61,446 bases of DNA, from the NCBI GenBank assembly GCA_027604505.1, contig JADIIX010000135.1, forward strand, positions 1,105 through 62,550. Direction: 5' to 3'. Below the pieces are notes generated by a model that was not told the origin of the DNA, made no database searches, and worked only from the letters and a program-made list of their open reading frames with translations. The first letter of the stretch is position 1. Each line of letters starts with the position of its first letter. Below are positions 49,848 to 61,339 of this stretch, one piece after another. Origin of the DNA: Gonapodya sp. JEL0774. Its lineage: Eukaryota > Monoblepharomycota > Monoblepharidomycetes > Monoblepharidales > Gonapodyaceae. Both the position numbers and the translations under genes were made by a program.

Positions 49848-52800
49848 TTCCAATTCCGGCCGAACAGGTTTTCTCTTCGGATCCCAGTCAGCCGGATCCT
49901 TCCTTGCTGCGAACTTCTTCCCTGCAACAGCCTACAATACGATCCCGCCCACCAAACCTTAAACGATCCCTAAATGATATCTCTCATGATAACGGTGGCG
50001 ACGAAGATAGGAACTTTCGCTCGAAAAACTTCGGTAATACTGTTTCCACAGAATCCCTCCACCCATCCCAGTCCCACTCCCGCGACTGTTCTCCTCCTTC
50101 ATCTCTATTCACCGTGGATGATTCCATGCTCCGAGGTGATTCAGTCGACCCCCTCAACTCGAGCTGGGCAACTTCAGATAGCCCCGCGTCCGAATTCGAC
50201 ATCATTCATTCCCCTGCACCCACGCCACGCACTTTCCCTTCATCTTCACCCCGTATGACTTCTCATACTCCGACAAAACGTGGACGCACCGCCGCACGGG
50301 CTTCTAAACCATCTCGAGTGGGTCAATTCAACCTTCGAACGTCATTCGTCGACTATAGAGCACCCTCAGTCGGCCCCGACGACGAAGGCAACGAATTACG
50401 CAATGTAGATTCCAATCAAAGCGATATTTTGGAGAGATCTGGAGGCGGTGGGGCGATTGTGGCGACGGCTTCTGGAGTGAGGCACAAGGGGAGTCGGGCA
50501 TGCGACCCCTGCTCTAAGTGAGTCTCGAATCAAATGAGAAATGAGCAGGGTAGTAAAGGCGTTCAGCTTGATGATGATGGTGCACTTGGGTCTTGGGTCC
50601 GTGTCTGGGTGAGCCGAGCTCCCCAAAGAATTTGTGTGAGAGTGAACATGTTGGGAACCGTGATCCCTTCCCCGCCTACTGCTCACGGAAGCCGTCCGCT
50701 CAGATCCGCGACTCCTATCTCACATTTGTCTTGTGTTTGCCAACCATTCACCGCAGGTCAAAACGCAAGTGCGACGAGAAACAACCGTGTAGACAATGCT
50801 TTGCCCGCAACTTTACCTGCACTTATGGTACGTAGAGCGAGTTACGTTAGATATCTGCGTGCATCGAATTTTTGCTGTCTTTTTTTTGATAACGTATGTC
50901 GTTTCCTTTTTTTTTTGGTGCACACGGTCAATATACTGTTTGTGTTGACCTACTTCTTTCTGGTGTTGCCCATATACCGTTCAGACCGTGCTACCCGCCG
51001 TGGTGGGGCTCGCCGGGGATGGGCTCAAGATCTTCGAGAAAAGGTAAAGCAGCTTGAAGCCGTGCTGGCCAGCGCCGCGCCTTCCGGAGCCGGCGTGCCA
51101 CCAGAATTGTCGGACCCCGGAAGTCACCCACCGACAGCACAATCGCAACCATCAGCGGGACCAGAATGCCGCGTCAATGTGAAATCCAAAACTCAACACA
51201 CCCAGGCGGAAGTGCCACCAACCCAACCTACATCCCCAACTCCCTCACTCACCGCGTTCCTCGAGTCGCTCGAACCCTTGAACAGTCAACTCACAATGGG
51301 GGCATTGCTCAAGTCCCCTTCACCAGCGCCCATGCTCCTGCCCATTTCCGTGACCACAATCCCTGTTCCATCCGCACCACAGGACACGTGGCCTCACAGT
51401 GCAAGTCCTGCTCCGTCCCCGGGGCGATTCAGCGTGTCGGAGTTCCTCGCATGGCCCGACGGATCAGGATCTGAACGCGGAGACGCGAGGGAAGATACTG
51501 GTTCCCACGGTAGCCCCGTAGCAGGCGGCCTTTCGGTTGGGTTCGACATGAGAGCTCCCACGCCGGCCTCGTGGGGCAGAGCGATTGGCTCTGGGGGTCC
51601 TGGGTCGCCGTTAGGAATGGGAGGCATCGCAGCACCCGGGGTATCGGGGTTTGGAAGTCTTTCTTTTGGGTTTCCCTCGCCATCTCTAGTGGGAGTTCCT
51701 CGTCCGCTGGATCCGTTTGGAGGGGGAGGTGTGCCTCTCCCAGACTCGGATTTGCTCAACCACCTGACCGGTCTGCATTTCGACATGTTCCATGTGAACG
51801 CTCCATTCCTGTGCGTTGTCTATATTTTCATAACAGTTTCATCCGACCCTGATCCCCCTCTAACGCTCGTCCATTTTAGTCACCGCCCCTCCTTCCTCGC
51901 AAACCCCACGAAAGATCCCCTCTTGCTGCACGCTCTGTGGGCGGCCAATATTCGACTGTATGCCACGAAGTACTTGCTGGACCCGAGGGACCTGGTCAAG
52001 ACTGCGGAAGGCATTTTTGAAAGAGCGATGCAGATGTTGGTTGGAAGAGTGAGTAGAATCTATTTTGAAGATTATTGCCACTCAGTAGAATTTGTAAACA
52101 TCACTTTCCCTACTTGATGGACCCGACCTCGCAAACCCGTTTCTTTTCAAGCTCCAATCCGCAGCTTCTGTCTCTACGCTCACTGCCATTCTGTTTCTCG
52201 TTGCTGTTGCGAGGCACATGGGTCCACCTCACCTTGCTCAGCGTCTCATGGGGTTCTCTTTGATGATGGGGAGGGAGTTGGGTCTGGGGAAAGAAGTGCA
52301 CTCTCATACGTTTGGGGAGGGTGAAGTGTCGAGGGAGATGAGGAGGAGACGTGAGTTGGGGTGCATTGTCAGCTCTGTTGCATTGATTGCTCAGTGAATG
52401 ACTCCTTCCACTCCCATCAGTCCTCTGGCACCTCTTTATGATGGAAAGGTCATTCCTTCCTCTCGCACCTGCTCTCCTTACTGACGCGGAAGCGAAGCGC
52501 CAGTATCTTCCCATGGCGGATGAAGTATTCAACAATCTTGACCAAGATGATGAAACCACCGTATCCACGTCCGCGTCAGCCGCCGCAAACGCTGCACTCG
52601 CAACCGTGACCAAGTACGGCGAGCTCGGGTTTTCTGACATTACGTCATTCGCTTCATCTTCTCCAAGTGGCTCGCGGGGCTCCGTCGGGGCGAAGCCAAA
52701 GTTGTCTATTGATCAACGACCTGCGTCAGAGATTTTTGAGGCTACAAATTTGATATTGAATGGGCGTATGATGGATGGAGGCGGTGCTGAGAAGAGAATG

Positions 52801-54237
52801 ATGCAGAGGCTAGTGGAGCGTTGGTGGGAGCAAGGCAGGTAGGTGGTTCCGCAATGAGAGGATTTTGAGAATTGCTCAAGGCGACGGATAGAGTATCTGA
52901 TGAGAGACGTGTTTGCGTTCCTCCGCCCATAGTGGCTTCACTATAGCCCCTCTTATTCTCGTTAACTTTCGAGGACACATTGCCAAGCTCCGACGATTTG
53001 CGGAAGAGTTCGACATTGAAATGTGGACGGCACTTCCGGGTACCACTCCTGTCCAATCTGCGCCCACAGAAATCGCGAAGCGGGTTTCGAACTTCAATGT
53101 CGCATTAAAGGAATATGCAGACTCACTTCCTCTGCCTCTGAAACTCATTAATGCAGCAGTGGACAAAGGAGAAATCACCAAAGTTCTCCGCATGCTACTT
53201 GGCACCGGACCTGCCGCCTCCTCACCTCCTGGCAGCCCTGAAAACCCGAATTCATTTGCGTTTGGCAGAAGTCCAGAAGCAGGCGGACCCGAGCTGTTTG
53301 GGGGAGAGGGACATGCCAGCTCGAAGCATAAACGCAGGAATAGTGTACGCGGATTCGGGACAGGCGTTGTGGATAAGGCTACCTTGGCACTCCTAGAGTT
53401 CCATTCTCTGAGGTTGTTATTGAATCTGCCAAGAAGCGTCAATGCGATGTTCGAAGATAAAAGTTGGATGGGCTCGGAAAGTTTCATTATTGTGAGTCCG
53501 CCGCGGTCGTTGAGATAATCATTTCGAGGGATAAACTGCTTATCCGCTCTTCATGTGAAATTCAGTGTCAGGAAGCGGTGAGACAAATGTCTGTCATCGT
53601 GGAGGCCTTAGCTGGACTAGTTGAATGGCAACCGACGATTGCATACATTTTTGAGTGAGCTCACAACAATTGACGTTGGGACTTGAGGATCCCCTTTCTC
53701 AACCTCACCTTTTCACTTTTGCCAGAGAGCAAACGGCTTTTGATGATGCGGTCGACTCGAGTCGTGAGCAAGCACCTGCTCCCAATTCTGGAAGCTCTCT
53801 TGAATTGACATCCGGACTGGGAGCCTCGCAGTCCGAGTCATCTTCTTGGATGCCCACCGCACAATGGGCAAGGGGTGTTTTACCATCACTCTCCGAGTTT
53901 ATGGGATCTCAAAATGATAATGACATGGACCAAGGCGACTTTGGAGACAACTCCACGGACAACAGAGGCACCGCCGGTGAACTCAGGAGTGAAAGTCCTT
54001 TTGCTGCAGTTGACAGCATAGGCAGAGAACCTCTCGTTTTTGGTGGCAGTTTGACCCTTGGAAACAACCTCAACCCTGCAAAGAACCTCGTCAACGGCAT
54101 GATTTCCACGATGAAGCGGACCAAGCGGCGGTTTAACGAGGCTGTGGCAAGCAAGAGTGACATTGGTAAACTGTGGAGCATAAAATTCTGGGTGCTTTAG
54201 TGCATTTTTTGCAGTATTCTATGGATATTTGTTTTGA
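49793..54237 (+). CDS. Zn2Cys6 fungal transcription factor
   Basis: Many exons; provisional start ATG 49793 (MHAHPVQFHILP). A Ser/Pro-rich first exon ends at 50517 within the DNA-binding domain, and exon 50757-50827 completes it. The binuclear zinc cluster reads CDPCSKSKRKC, DEKQP, CRQC, FARNFTC, spacing C2-C6-C5-C2-C6-C, residues about 237-264. A linker and dimerisation helix follow (LREKVKQLEAVL, from 50985). A long disordered part leads to a fungal-specific transcription factor middle homology region: HRPSFLANPTKDPLLLHALW, LMGFSLMMGRELGLGKEVH, FWHLFMMERSF, then LVNFRGHIAKLRRFAEEFDI and LEFHSLRLLLNLP. An exon at about 53573-53656 joins one starting EQTAFDDAVD. A final gtaaac/ttttttgcag intron is removed, ending SDIVFYGYLF at 54237. 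It is a nuclear regulator; target genes cannot be read from the sequence. The start may lie further upstream or downstream. Confidence 0.86.
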
Positions 54238-54317
54238 TTTGCATCTATCTGTTGTATATGTGAGACTTCTTGAATTAGAGCAAAACCTTTCTCTTTTCGC
54301 ATCCGTACCGAGCTTGC

Positions 54318-55001
54318 ATGGCCCGCAAGAATCAATCTGACGAGGATCCTGAATTGGATGCATTCGTCGAAGAATCCTCACCAGTTCCTCGCTTTCCTGT
54401 TCCCATTCCGATCCGTTTTTCCGACCTGCCCAATCGCCCACCCCCGCCTATTCCCCCTCCACCTGCTATTCCACCCGATGCGCTAGCAAAGCTAGCAATA
54501 ATCAGAAACGAGATTGACGGTCTGGTACGACGAAATCTGGATTCAGTGCTCGCATTACCCATGTTGGAGCTTTCACCGAGTGGTGACGTATTGCCCACAA
54601 CAGCAAATAAGTCCTACCTCCTACTTGTGGATGCACTTGAGCGTTTCCTGCTCAGATTAGATGAGATTGTGGGGAATGAAATCGTGCGGTCAAAGCGGAG
54701 AGAACTGATAAACCACGTCAACCGACTACTACTGGTACTGGACGAGAAACGAGTCAGCGTAGCTAGGAGCGAGGTTGAGAAACTTGTGCAGGTGGGAGTG
54801 TTTGAGGAAGAATTATCCATATCGGCCGCCCTTACACCATCAACACCTCGACCGAACCTTGCCGACCATAACCAGGATCTCGGGCCACTAGAAGTTTTCA
54901 AAATGCTCTCGGAACATCCTAAACTAATTCAAAGAGAAAGAGAACTCGCAGCACGTTTAAAGGAGAGTGAGGACTTGGTAAAAATTCTGTTGAAGTCATG
55001 A
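54318..55001 (+). CDS. BAG-domain-like protein (Hsp70 cochaperone candidate)
   Basis: A single exon of 227 residues, ATG 54318, starting only 80 bases after the transcription factor stop. An acidic start and a proline-rich stretch (PPPPIPPPPAIPP, about 41-53) precede residues about 55-144, which resemble a BAG domain: a helix IIRNEIDGLVRRNLD, then YLLLVDALERFLLRLDEI and RSKRRELINHVNRLLLVLDE. The last two correspond in spacing and charge to the BAG helices that contact the Hsp70 ATPase domain. BAG proteins are nucleotide-exchange factors for Hsp70. The C-terminal 80 residues are helical with a final coiled-coil-like stretch (RERELAARLKESEDLVKIL). The domain call is by resemblance; an unrelated helical bundle is possible. 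Confidence 0.6.
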   Translation: MARKNQSDEDPELDAFVEESSPVPRFPVPIPIRFSDLPNRPPPPIPPPPAIPPDALAKLAIIRNEIDGLVRRNLDSVLALPMLELSPSGDVLPTTANKSYLLLVDALERFLLRLDEIVGNEIVRSKRRELINHVNRLLLVLDEKRVSVARSEVEKLVQVGVFEEELSISAALTPSTPRPNLADHNQDLGPLEVFKMLSEHPKLIQRERELAARLKESEDLVKILLKS

Positions 55002-55804
55002 CGATATGTATAATTCAGCGTAAAGTATAAGTAAGTGTTCTACAGAAGTTTAATCTTTCCTTTCAGACGACAGCTCGCTTTCTGCGAGCATCACGTCATG
55101 GAAGAACATGTAAGTATTGGTGCATGCATGAGAATGATTGCGAAATATCGAGCGACGCCAGCGATAAAACCTCGAAAATTTTGGGGTTCAAACGGTTATG
55201 ATTCTTGGTATGAGGACGGGTCACAGCAAGAATCGCAAATTTATGTAGTAAAGTGGGGTGAGGGTTCGGTCACAATGACCGAAGCGGCAAAAGTTAAAAT
55301 TTGCGACCAATTCTCAACTTTATGACAGGGTGTTTGTCCACCCATTCTTTGGTTCAAAGGTCAAAAATGGGAATGGCACAAAAGTTTTGTAACAGTGTGT
55401 AAGATTTTTCGAGTGGGCGTTCAAGGTCGCGTTCCTTGTGGGGTAAAGGGCGGGATGAGGGGAAGTAGAAGTGCGGGGTAAAATAAACTCTGATTCCGCA
55501 AAATTCGGGGAGCCACCCGACAAATACGATTTTGAAAAAATCCGATAATTTGAATCGGAGAAAGAGCTCGCGCTTGTGATTGTTGCAGATTTAATCCGGG
55601 AGTCGGAAGTAACTGGAACTTGGCGCTTGGCGCGATTGAAGGCTTGGCATTCGGTAACACAATTCAAGCGCCTGCTTTGTGAGATGGGTTCTCCGTCTTG
55701 AGTCGAGGAACGGTCGGTCCTAAAAGCTGATCCATCAGAGCTCGATTCATCACAAGGTCGTCGTAATCATCCATTCCCTGCTGAAAACCGCGAAGATTCT
55801 TGGC
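55002..55804. other. Intergenic, nothing recognised
   Basis: About 800 bases between the BAG-like gene and the Stealth gene. Short open frames on both strands (for example plus 55035-55325) have no resemblance to known proteins. It should contain the Stealth promoter next to 55804. Confidence 0.5.
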
Positions 55805-58800
55805 ATGGACAAGCACACCGATCCAGCACCCACCTCGCAGCGGGAAGGCCCACACCGAGCCGGGAAGGAGGAAAATGATGACGATATATCTTGTTTGAAT
55901 CTCGTGTCGTGCTGCGATCAGGAGGAAGAGAAAGCTCGAAAAAGCTCGGAGTGGCCAGACGTTGACCGTCCCTATGAAGCGGCACCACGGAGTCTCGTGG
56001 ATTGGAACACCATGCAAAAACGACATCGCCAAGCTGCTGATTACGCCTGTGATAAAAGAGCAGTAGCGTGGTTGGATCCGGAGAAGGCCACAGATTTGCA
56101 ACAATCGTTGAAGTTCTTGGCGCGGGAGGTGGAAGCGCACGCACAAAGCTGGCAGCGGAAAGGACATTTACACTCGCAGCCCAGCTTGCGAAGACTTTTG
56201 CTCATTCTTGTGGCAGTTTCGACCCTCCTTACCGTCTCCGTAGTGCTGCTGGCCAGCCATGCGACCAGGTCGACGAGCTGTCCCGAAACGGGACCGGCTG
56301 GCACTTCTGCCCCGACGTGGAGGAAAACATCGTCCCCGACTCAGGTGGAGCTGTACATTAATAACTTTGGCTTTGGTGGTATCTCCGCTCTCAAGAAAGA
56401 CGCGCCCCGCGCACCGGTTCGGCGTGCGGTTGCGAAGATGGACTTGTCTGATGGAAAACTCAGCTTTCTACACTCTGGGGTGGTTGAGCCACCTGCATCT
56501 GATCTGGAGGAGAATCGTAACATTGATGTTTTATTTACATGGGTAAGATTTTTCGGTCTTGGCATTCGTGCGAAATAGCTTTTACGATTCCGTTTTTATG
56601 ACAGGTCAACGGCTCCGATCCATTGCATCAATCCTATCGCAAGCACTACTACGAGAAACTCACTCCCGAGCAGCGGTACTACAAGGATTTCGTCGGAGGA
56701 GCCTCGGGAGCCATAAAACCTCCTTCAGCCGACGCGATCGCCCAGCAACTGTCCCACAAAAACAGCTTCCGTGACTCCATCTCGGGCGCGCACAACAAGC
56801 AGTACGACGAGGTCGGAAACACCCTCCAGGCTGCCGTCCGCTCGGTTGTTCAGAACCTTGCGAGGGAGCCCGGGGACTACACCGACGGGACGGCCGTCGA
56901 ATATCGCGTGCCGGTGGGGAAGATTGTCTTGGTGACGGCGGATTTCCCAGATCGCTATCCGGGATGGTACCTGTCCAAGGGGTCCGGGTCCGCGCACGGA
57001 CAGATACCTTCTTTCCTGGACGAGCGCAAACTCGGGACACGCTCCTCAACCAGCCCTTCGCTCCACCTCTTGCACCACTCTGCCTTGTTCCGCGATCAGG
57101 CGACCCTCCCGACCTTCTCCTCGTACGCGATCGAGTTGCAGTTCGCAAACCTCACTGCGGACCAGATCTCGAGGCGGTTCATTTACCTCAACGACGACAG
57201 TGAGTCACGATGTGACCGACGTGCCATTTTTGCCCTCCACGTCCCGCCGCGTGCACCGTCCTGACATGTCCTACCCCCCCCCCCCCTCCCCCCCCTGCCA
57301 GTGCTCTTCACCCGCCCCCACGACACGACCGACTTCTTCACCTCGGACGGTGGTCTGATCCTCAACGTGCAAGACAACCTGCTCGTGCAACCTTGGAGCG
57401 ATCTGTCCCGGGCTCAGCGATCGCAGGCCAACCTCCAGACGGGCGAGTGGCTCGCACTCCACTACTCGAGCGAACGTGAGTTCCGGGCGTCGGGGGAGCG
57501 ATCTCACGGGCAGATTGTGTGCATGTTTGGGTTCTAATTTTTTTTTCTTTCGTGGTCTTATTTTTTTTTTTGTTGTGTGTTGTGTATGCGTCGTACACAG
57601 TCCTCAAGCAACGCTTTGGCCCGCGGAACCGGCAGTACACTGCGCACGCGTGGCGGGCCTTTGACCGGACCATCCTCAACGACATTGTGGATCCCTCAAA
57701 GGAACCGTGGTTGGCGGCACGGTTTGCAGAGGCTGGGGTGAGTCTTTCTGGGGATGGGGGTGAGGGGGGGGATCAGCGCTTTCGGCGTGTCTGGTGCATG
57801 TTCTGGTTTGGTCTCGGTTCCTGACCGACCCGCCACTCACGGTCCGACCCCGCCCCACACACACATGTACACCGATGGACCCGACCCAGACCCGCCGCTT
57901 CCGTAATCTAGGCCCGCTCCTTTCCGACCGGCACGATATCCACATGGTGAGTCGGTGTGTTTCCCGTTCCAATTTCTCTGTTCTCTTTCCCACACTGTGC
58001 CCCCACCTCCCCGTGGCGCCCACCCCAGTCCTTCTTCTTCACCCACTACGTCATAGCCCGCCACCGGGAACTCTTCCTGCTCTTCATCTCGCAGTACCTC
58101 GACGCGGACGGGGACGGTTGGTGGTCGGGGGAGGAGAGGAGGGAGTTGATGCAGTGGGTGAGGGGGGCGAGGGAGGGGAGGGGTGAGAGGCACGGACAAG
58201 GGGAAACGGAAACGGAAAAGGGGAGCAGGTCGGGGTTGACGGGGTACAGGTGGCGGTCAGGACAGGGTGTCATGGACGGAGTCGGGGACGGGACCGGTGC
58301 CGCGCGCAAGACGGGCATCGAGGCCCTTCTCGACGGCTCCTCGGACGACCTGGCCGGCCTGTCCTGCGGCGCCACGACCCTTTCCCAGTGCATGCCCTCG
58401 GGTTGGTTCCACCGCCACCGCAACGTGAGCGTGAGCCAGAGCCGTACGTTTATCGTGGACAGGCCACAGTGTGGGGACTGTTTGGTGGCGGTGGTGGCGG
58501 GTGCGGCGCGGGCACGCGGGGGTGTCGAGAAGTGGGCCGCCGAGATGGCCGCCCAGGCGCTCCTGCAGGCTCAGGCCACGCACCACCTCGCGGGAGTGGG
58601 AGTTGACGGGGACGGGGACGGGGCCCTCCCCCACCAGGCCCCGGACCTGGGGGTGATGGCCCGGATGGCCCGTGCGGCGGGGTTGCGGGCCCTGGCGACC
58701 GAGCTTGGGAGGTACAAGTACACGATGAGCGGGGGGTACCCGTGGGAGTTTGTGAACGGTGGGTTCCGGGGAAGGGGGGGGTGTGGGGGGCGAGGGGTGT

Positions 58801-59763
58801 GGTTGGTTGGAAAATACCGTTTGGTCCTTGGTGTGTGGTGCTGACTTGTTTTGATTTGTGGTCCTCGGTGGGCACCCCATCCCTACCCGCCGCCCCCCAC
58901 CCCCCGACGGGACGTATGCAGTCGACCACGTGTTTTCTGCGGCGTGAGTAGCAAGGTGGCGGTGTGCCGCGTGTGCTGGTGTACTCCAGTATCTCACTGA
59001 CCCTCAACCCCAACCCCGTGCCCGTCCCCGTCCCCTTTCCTCCCGTTCCCGCTTGGTCGCTTCCTGCATCCACCACACCTCGTGCCCCCCACCTCCCACA
59101 CCCGCACCCGCACCCGCACCACTCCCCCAGCGCCGGCATCGTGACGACCATGAAGCAGCCTGGGCCTGCGTTCGTGTGCGTGAACGACGATTTGAGGAGT
59201 CGTGAGTTGATGAGGTTGGGGGCAACGGCTGGTCGCCGAGACCATACCATATCCACCCCTTAACCCGCACCATGCCCCTGCCCCCCTAACCCGCACGATG
59301 CCCTGCGCCCCCCCCACCTTCGTCCCCTAACACAGCAACCGAAGACTCACTCCGGAACCTTGGCTTGATGCTTGGAGATTTCTTCCGAGTTGCGTTTCCG
59401 AACGCGGCGTGGTTCGAGCGGGGAGAGGGAGATGGGGTGGCAGGGAAGGTGGAGCAGGGCAGGGGGAGGGGGAGGGGAGGGTGGGAGTTCGACCCTGCGG
59501 GTGGCACGACGGTGCGGGAGGTGTGTAGGGAGGCGGGGAAGGGGGACACGGAGGGGGTTCTTGGGGTGGGGGTGGTGGGTGGGGCAGACGGGGAGGGGGC
59601 GGGCGGGGAGAGCGGGGGGGACATGGAGATGGAGATGGACAGGGAGAGGGCCGGACGGTGTCTGCGTGGGTGGCGGTACCGCCAGTTTGCGCGGCGGTGG
59701 GTTGAGTACCCCCCGATGAAGCGGGCGTTTGAGTTGGGGAGGATGGGGTTTATTGCGGAGTGA
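55805..59763 (+). CDS. Stealth-family phosphotransferase (GNPTAB-like), type II membrane protein
   Basis: ATG 55805. Exons: 55805-56542, 56605-57199, 57302-57475, 57601-57737, 57890-57946, 58029 to about 58757, a short one near 58922-58943, one near 59132-59200, and 59337-59763; about 980 residues. A cytosolic N-terminus of 130 residues precedes one membrane helix (LLLILVAVSTLLTVSVVLLA, 131-150), giving Golgi/secretory type II topology. Stealth motifs are visible: CR1 IDVLFTWVNGSDP (split by the first intron), CR2 RRFIYLNDD then TRPHDTTDFFTSDGG, CR3-like QYTAHAWRAFDRTIL, and CR4 GPAFVCVNDDL. Between CR3 and CR4 lies an EF-hand loop (DADGDGWWSGEE), as in animal GlcNAc-1-phosphotransferase. Family members transfer sugar-1-phosphate from a nucleotide sugar to a glycan, for example in lysosomal targeting or polysaccharide synthesis. 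The donor and acceptor here are unknown. Glycine-rich inserts interrupt the last third. Confidence 0.88.
57274..57295. repeat. Poly-C tract at an intron 3' end
   Basis: Thirteen C, one T, then eight C immediately upstream of the ctgccag acceptor in the second Stealth intron. It takes the place of the usual T-rich polypyrimidine tract. Confidence 0.9.
59099..59120. repeat. CACCCG hexanucleotide repeat in an intron
   Basis: Three and a half copies of cacccg lie within the intron preceding the CR4 exon of the Stealth gene. It is low complexity, without other features. Confidence 0.8.
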
Positions 59764-59879
59764 GAAATGGGGTGGTGTTTGTGGGAGGGGGGGGTGGGGG
59801 TGTGTCCCCCCCCCTCTGTGGGGGGGTTTTGTCTGGGGCTGGGGGGGGTTTTGGGGGCAGTGTGATTGGGGGTTTTTTT

Positions 59880-59900
59880 GGGGGGGGGGGGGGGGGGGGG
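59880..59900. repeat. Poly-G tract (21 G)
   Basis: An uninterrupted run of 21 G, preceded by a T7 and a G-rich stretch, starts about 115 bases after the Stealth stop codon. Homopolymers of this length are error-prone in sequencing, so the exact length is uncertain. Confidence 0.85.
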
Positions 59901-61138
59901 TTAAGGAAGGGATCATAGGTGGGGGTAAGGAAGATTGTTTACAGCGGGGATTTGTACAGGCCATTGACATTTGTACGATATATTATTTAATGAAGTATTT
60001 ATGGAATTTCCATCATTTATTTATTCGCAGTCGAGTCCGTTTAAGATGTGCAAGGACAGATGAAGGGGAGATGGTGCATGGTGCCCGAGTGCCGGAATTC
60101 GTTGTGTGTGGTGGTGCCCCCAACCTGGGCCAAAGGGACATCGGCACCAAACCAGGGAACCCCCCCGCAGGAGAGAGAGCTGGGAGCAAGAGCGCGATGC
60201 CATCGGCCGGAGTTGTGCCACGGCAGACAAGAGGCGCAGTGCTGAGCCACAGGCAGCTGCCACCACACTCACCTCACTCCCCGCATGACTCACGAGGAGG
60301 CGGCCAAAGTCACCCCGCGTCCACGTCCTCCGCACTCCCTGCCGCACTCCCCTCGCATCCCTCGCACCCCTCCCATGTCTCCCATCTCAGCCCCCGCTCT
60401 GCTGTGGCCTCTGCCGCTGTCTCCCATCTTCCTCCCAAACTCGCCCTTACTCTCCCCTCACACCCCAGCACCAGCACCCACCACACCGACACCGAGAGTC
60501 ACCCCGCACTCCCTTCCCCCGTCTCCCCATCCCCAGCCCCACACCCGCGCAGATCTTCAAAGTCGATTCTACAGCGATTCGGGCTCAGTCCAACTCCACC
60601 TTCCCTGACGCCCAGACCCCCCCGGCGCGGGGCGGGGGAGGCACTCAGGAGGGGAAGTGGAGGGGAGGTCCGGACCAGAGTAGGTGGATGGGTTTGACGA
60701 GTGTTGCGGTCGTCGTGGATCAGAGCTTGAGCTTGGTGGACCTCTGAGTAAGAACAATTGGGAGGTGGGCAAACCGGCGTTGTGGCCACGGCGGCGGGAT
60801 GCATGCAACCAAGAAAGCTTTTGGTTCCCGACCGACGATTGAGCATGTATAACACGGGTCGGGGATGGTTGATGGGAATCAACAGAATTCAATAATTTAG
60901 CATTGATGTATTGAATGATACAACAAGAGTACAAGGGAAACATGGACATGGAGAACCCGGGGAAATAGGGGGGATGAAGGGGATTGGAAGAGCGAGGCCA
61001 AGAAGTGATGAAAGTGAGGACAAATGGGAAATGGGAAATGAGAGGTTGTGGTGTGATCTGGGGAGTGATCGGACCACAGCACAGGGTGGACACCACAGAA
61101 CAGACACGGGCAACATCCACATCGACAATGGTGAGAGA

Positions 61139-61161
61139 AGAGAGAGAGAGAGAGAGAGAGG
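61139..61161. repeat. GA dinucleotide microsatellite
   Basis: About eleven AG units in a row, embedded in a longer purine-rich stretch. Confidence 0.9.
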
Positions 61162-61339
61162 GAGGGAGAGAGGCAGAGATGGACTGTGCACACAGACACT
61201 GTCGCCTCTGTCTCCCACTCACTTTCCCCTCTCACATCTCACATCCACCCCTCTCCCCACACTCCACACTGTCTCACACTCATCCCATCCCATCACATCA
61301 CATCCCTCCCCACTCCCCACTCCCTCACACCCCACCACA

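Larger units (their letters stand above)
59764..61339. other. Repeat-rich intergenic region
   Basis: About 1.6 kb with no gene I can support. It starts with G-rich sequence culminating in a G21 run, followed by an AT-rich stretch near 59940-60030, and then C/A-rich low complexity on the plus strand (60280-60620). The long open frames here (for example plus 59729-60697 and minus 60569-61222) are compositional: Pro/Ser/His-rich and without family resemblance. The last 200 bases are C/A-rich and could be promoter or intron of the next gene. Confidence 0.5.

Noticed and set aside
59347-60697. Long open frames rich in Pro, Gly or His on both strands
   Set aside because: They are products of G/C-rich low-complexity sequence without family resemblance. 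The minus frame is also antisense to the last Stealth exon.
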